NCBI GenBank assembly: GCA_014523665.1
Contig: JAATVR010000003.1
Span: forward strand, 1-7,810
Direction of reading: 5' to 3'
Source of the DNA: Nitrososphaerales archaeon TH526
Lineage (GTDB): Archaea; Thermoproteota; Nitrososphaeria; Nitrososphaerales; Nitrososphaeraceae
DNA: 7,810 bases
Under the pieces are notes generated by a model. The model ran no database searches and was not told the origin of the DNA. It worked only from the letters and a program-made list of their open reading frames with translations. Of the stretch, positions 6,170 to 7,810 are shown one piece after another; positions within the stretch are counted from its first letter, which is position 1; each line of letters starts with the position of its first letter. Made by a program: the position numbers and the translations under genes.

Positions 6170-6486
6170 AGAATTAATAGAGTTAGGGGATGTGATTCGT
6201 ATGCACGCACATCGGCATGAATTCTACAATTGGTTCTCTCATGATTTTTGGTTTGAAAAGGCTGTTTATATACTGAAAAATTAGATTGATTTCTCAGATT
6301 ACTTCTATAGATTGCAGGGTCACCTGGCGAAAACTCACCTTTCAATCTCCCAATTATGTAGTCATATGGCTTCACAATCATTGCCTGTCCGGAGTGAAGG
6401 TCATTGTTGTGTCGGACAGCACTACTCCTTCTTGTAAATCCCTGTCCGCAGGTCGCACATACGCAAGTATGTTTGTCCGTGTTCAC
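6148..6486 (-). CDS. C2H2 zinc-finger protein, N-terminal half (frameshifted)
   Basis: The frame begins at GTG (6486), the only usable start; upstream codons are open to a TGA near 6570 but have no ATG, GTG or TTG. The C2H2 finger spans residues 10-31: Cys10-x2-Cys13-x12-His26-x4-His31 (CATCGQGFTRRSSAVRHNND in between). It is followed by IVKPYDYIIGRLKGEFSP, matching the block in the paralogue at 4270-4566 (shared C-x2-C-G, R..S..RH.N.LH.G, IV...DYI..R..G...P). Residues 60-100 are a polar linker. The last dozen residues (LTLLILWDTGER) look foreign to the linker and follow a CCCC run where the frame is likely lost; the true continuation is the frame at 5909-6169. The role is probably nucleic-acid binding or regulation, by family resemblance only. 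A hairpin lies just upstream at 6525-6551. Confidence 0.8.
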   Translation of the reverse strand: MNTDKHTCVCATCGQGFTRRSSAVRHNNDLHSGQAMIVKPYDYIIGRLKGEFSPGDPAIYRSNLRNQSNFSVYKQPFQTKNHERTNCRIHADVRAYESHPLTLLILWDTGER

Positions 6487-6524
6487 GTCCTTGATTACGC
6501 TAATTACATATCTAAGTCTAGTAT

Positions 6525-6551
6525 CATAGTGTGACAGAGTGCCACACTGTG
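6525..6551. repeat. Inverted repeat upstream of the second C2H2 gene
   Basis: CATAGTGTG (6525-6533) and CACACTGTG (6543-6551) pair over 9 bp with one G-T wobble around a 9-base loop. The element ends 39 bases upstream of the GTG start. It could be an operator for a dimeric regulator or a leader hairpin, or chance. Confidence 0.6.
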
Positions 6552-6686
6552 CAGCTGGACTTGTAAATCAATTGACCAGACAATGATGGATCGTGAGAAA
6601 CCTTCGCCCCATCCACAAACCATCGATATTTAAGAACGCTTGTCAGTCTGGCCTGCTTCCCTTAATGGATCGCAAACCCTTTCTGT

Positions 6687-6788
6687 ATGAGTCATCAAAA
6701 AAAGGCGGGAATGTCTGAATTGTTCGAATGGATAAAAAATAGCACAAGACACGCCAAATATCTTGGCTTCTACACAAGCCGTACCTGA
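6687..6788 (+). CDS. Possible small ORF, 33 residues
   Basis: From ATG 6687 the plus strand encodes MSHQKKAGMSELFEWIKN followed by STRHAKYLGFYTSRT and a TGA. An internal ATG at 6711 gives a 25-residue form. The stretch SELFEWIKNSTRHAKYLGFY has protein-like composition and could form a short amphipathic helix. A second tiny frame (6665-6718, MDRKPFLYESSKKGGNV) overlaps its start in another phase. I do not recognise either. Against a real gene: the region also holds the likely terminator of the WrbA gene on the opposite strand, and no promoter is evident. It might be a remnant of a longer gene. Confidence 0.22.
   Translation: MSHQKKAGMSELFEWIKNSTRHAKYLGFYTSRT
6734..6767 (-). terminator. Possible terminator of the WrbA-like gene
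   Basis: GCCAA/TTGGC (6753-6767) forms a perfect 5-bp stem with a 5-base loop, 30 bases after the stop of the minus-strand WrbA gene. It is followed 13 bases later by a six-T run on that strand (A6 at 6734-6739). Confidence 0.42.
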
Positions 6789-6796
6789 TAATCCCA

Positions 6797-7468
6797 TTAT
6801 GATGAAATAAACTTCTTTGTTACTTCAGCAACTCTTCTACCTAACGCTCTAGCAACTTTAATATCAGCTTGTTCAATCTCCTGATTTGCTAATCTGCCAA
6901 CGATCCTACTAGGACCATAAGGACTACCACTCTCCGTCAGCTCTTCAACAGAGTAAGGTACGCCAATCAATATCATCCCGTGATGAAACATAGGAAACAT
7001 CATAGAGACAGCTGTGGTCTCTTGTCCTCCATGTACTGATGCGGCGCTAGTAAATACAGCACCGATCTTCCCTACTAGCGAACCATTTGTCCACAGTTCG
7101 GTTGTCCCATCCCACATACTTTTCATGGGTGCAGCCATGTTTCCGAAGCGAGTAGGAGATCCAAAAATTATTGCATCATTATTGGGTAATTCTTCTATTA
7201 CATCTTCTATCAGTGAGGTTGGATATCTGTTATTCATATCTTCAGCTATCTTTGTCCATGCAGGATCCTTAGAAATTACTTCCAATGGAATGTTGTCAGC
7301 AAGTCTTCTTACAGTTACTTGAATGTTGGATATCTCCTTTGCACCATATGCTATCTCTTCTGCCATTCTCGCAGTATTACCATATCTGCTATAAAACACA
7401 ATGAGTAGTTTCGTGGGCTTTTCGTCATCATTATTGCTCAATTTGTGAACAAAGTCAACAGCTAACAT
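6797..7468 (-). CDS. wrbA: WrbA-type NAD(P)H:quinone oxidoreductase
   Basis: This complete 223-residue protein starts at ATG (7468). It has a flavodoxin-like fold that binds FMN and in this family reduces quinones by two electrons with NAD(P)H, avoiding semiquinone radicals, as a cytoplasmic tetramer. Visible motifs are the FMN phosphate loop VFYSRYGNT (24-32), the isoalloxazine-side loop GSPTRFGNM (103-111), the family signature APMKSMWDGTTELW (113-126), the SAASVHGGQETT loop (141-152), and FHHGMILIGVPY (161-172), whose histidine position contacts FMN in known WrbA structures. The N-terminus has about 18 extra residues (MLAVDFVHKLSNNDDEKP) before the first beta strand, and the rest matches the usual length of about 200. 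There is no in-frame ATG between 7468 and the first strand, so the extension is likely real. It is monocistronic by layout. A 17-bp palindrome lies about 80 bases upstream and could be an operator. Confidence 0.93.
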   Translation of the reverse strand: MLAVDFVHKLSNNDDEKPTKLLIVFYSRYGNTARMAEEIAYGAKEISNIQVTVRRLADNIPLEVISKDPAWTKIAEDMNNRYPTSLIEDVIEELPNNDAIIFGSPTRFGNMAAPMKSMWDGTTELWTNGSLVGKIGAVFTSAASVHGGQETTAVSMMFPMFHHGMILIGVPYSVEELTESGSPYGPSRIVGRLANQEIEQADIKVARALGRRVAEVTKKFISS

Positions 7469-7549
7469 TCATAATATAACTTTATCCAACAATTGTTATT
7501 ATTTTTGTAGCATGGTATATCAAGAAGCTTGTAAAGCCATCACTCTTTG

Positions 7550-7566
7550 TAGAATAGGCTATTCTA
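7550..7566. repeat. 17-bp palindrome in the WrbA upstream region
   Basis: TAGAATAG-G-CTATTCTA is a perfect 8+1+8 palindrome 82-98 bases upstream of the WrbA start. The symmetric shape suits a dimeric helix-turn-helix regulator. On the plus strand a T-rich tract follows, so a terminator is the alternative, though no plus-strand gene ends here. Confidence 0.6.
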
Positions 7567-7673
7567 TCAATTTTTCTATTTCATATTTTTTCTCGTTTCC
7601 AGAGCTGAGTACTATTTTGAATTCAATCAATTTCTATTAATGGGTCTTCTTGTTAAGAATTTATAGTGTTTTT

Positions 7674-7810
7674 TCACTGATCCATAATTCTACGACAAGC
7701 GTGATAGTCATCATCTTTCATACTTTTTTCAAGAACATCTAGAAAGCTACTTTGATCATTATCTTTAAGCAATAATTGCGGATCCAATCCATAAAAGCCT
7801 AATGATAGTA
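7674..7810 (-). CDS. C-terminal end of an unrecognised protein, cut by window edge
   Basis: A minus-strand frame is open from the right edge to a TGA at 7674-7676, giving 44 residues. The sequence reads LSLGFYGLDPQLLLKDNDQS, then SFLDVLEKSMKDDDYHACRRIMDQ. It is hydrophilic and probably all helical (LDVLEKSMKDDDYHACRRIM). The composition is clearly coding-like and no competing frame exists on the other strand. I do not recognise the family. There are 205 bases between its stop and the WrbA start, including the palindrome at 7550-7566, so co-transcription with WrbA is unlikely. Confidence 0.65.
   Translation of the reverse strand, partial: LSLGFYGLDPQLLLKDNDQSSFLDVLEKSMKDDDYHACRRIMDQ

Larger units (their letters stand above)
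6487..6796. other. Intergenic stretch between C2H2 and WrbA-like genes
   Basis: These 310 bases contain the inverted repeat at 6525-6551, the doubtful small ORF at 6687-6788 and the possible terminator at 6734-6767. CCAGAC (6578-6583) and GTCTGG (6646-6651 region) form a weak distant inverted repeat. Nothing else is supported. Confidence 0.5.

Noticed and set aside
7014..7322. Plus-strand open frame of 102 codons
   Set aside because: Shadow of the WrbA gene, whose FMN-binding motifs are unambiguous on the minus strand.
1..7810. CRISPR array, tRNA, rRNA or insertion sequence
   Set aside because: The repeats present are coding (pentapeptide, propeller) or a microsatellite; no spacer-repeat pattern, cloverleaf or transposase with terminal repeats was seen by eye.

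Overview
The window looks like a piece of an AT-rich genome of an ammonia-oxidising archaeon of the Nitrososphaerales (Thaumarchaeota/Nitrososphaerota), with Nitrosocosmicus- or Nitrososphaera-like as the best guess. This is inference from gene content: small exported proteins whose signal peptides end in FGQ or FAQ, Asn/Thr-rich sequon-bearing secreted proteins, single-finger C2H2 proteins with a conserved downstream DYI..R..G motif, a DUF1059 protein, a YVTN propeller, and TATA boxes centred about 28 bases before start codons, as expected for leaderless archaeal transcripts. No rRNA, tRNA, CRISPR array or recognisable transposase was found.

Left part (1-2320). A membrane-anchored pentapeptide-repeat protein runs off the left edge on the minus strand. 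It carries a recent 60-bp internal duplication, and a five-copy CACCA microsatellite lies just upstream of it. A gene-poor stretch with a possible gene relic follows. Next come a small exported YVTN beta-propeller gene and a hypothetical gene 28 bases upstream of it on the same strand, which may form an operon. At 2223-2316 on the plus strand there is a small zinc-ribbon gene that appears broken by a frameshift.

Middle part (2450-4570). Two divergently transcribed secreted proteins, one very acidic and one rich in N-glycosylation sequons, share a 247-bp intergenic region. Both are predicted to act outside the cell or at its surface. They are followed by a DUF1059 protein and a short C2H2 zinc-finger protein, both on the plus strand.

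Right part (4570-7810). After about 560 bp without a convincing gene there is a minus-strand membrane protein with an RRMHHG motif. Then comes a second C2H2 gene split into two overlapping reading frames by what looks like a one-base loss in a C run. A WrbA-type NAD(P)H:quinone oxidoreductase follows, and the C-terminal end of a further minus-strand protein enters from the right edge.

No multi-gene pathway or defence system is evident; this is a patchwork of surface proteins, small regulators and stress-type enzymes. The most distinctive content is the pair of C2H2 paralogues (one frameshifted), the short in-register propeller, and the repeat dynamics at the pentapeptide gene. GC content was not computed.
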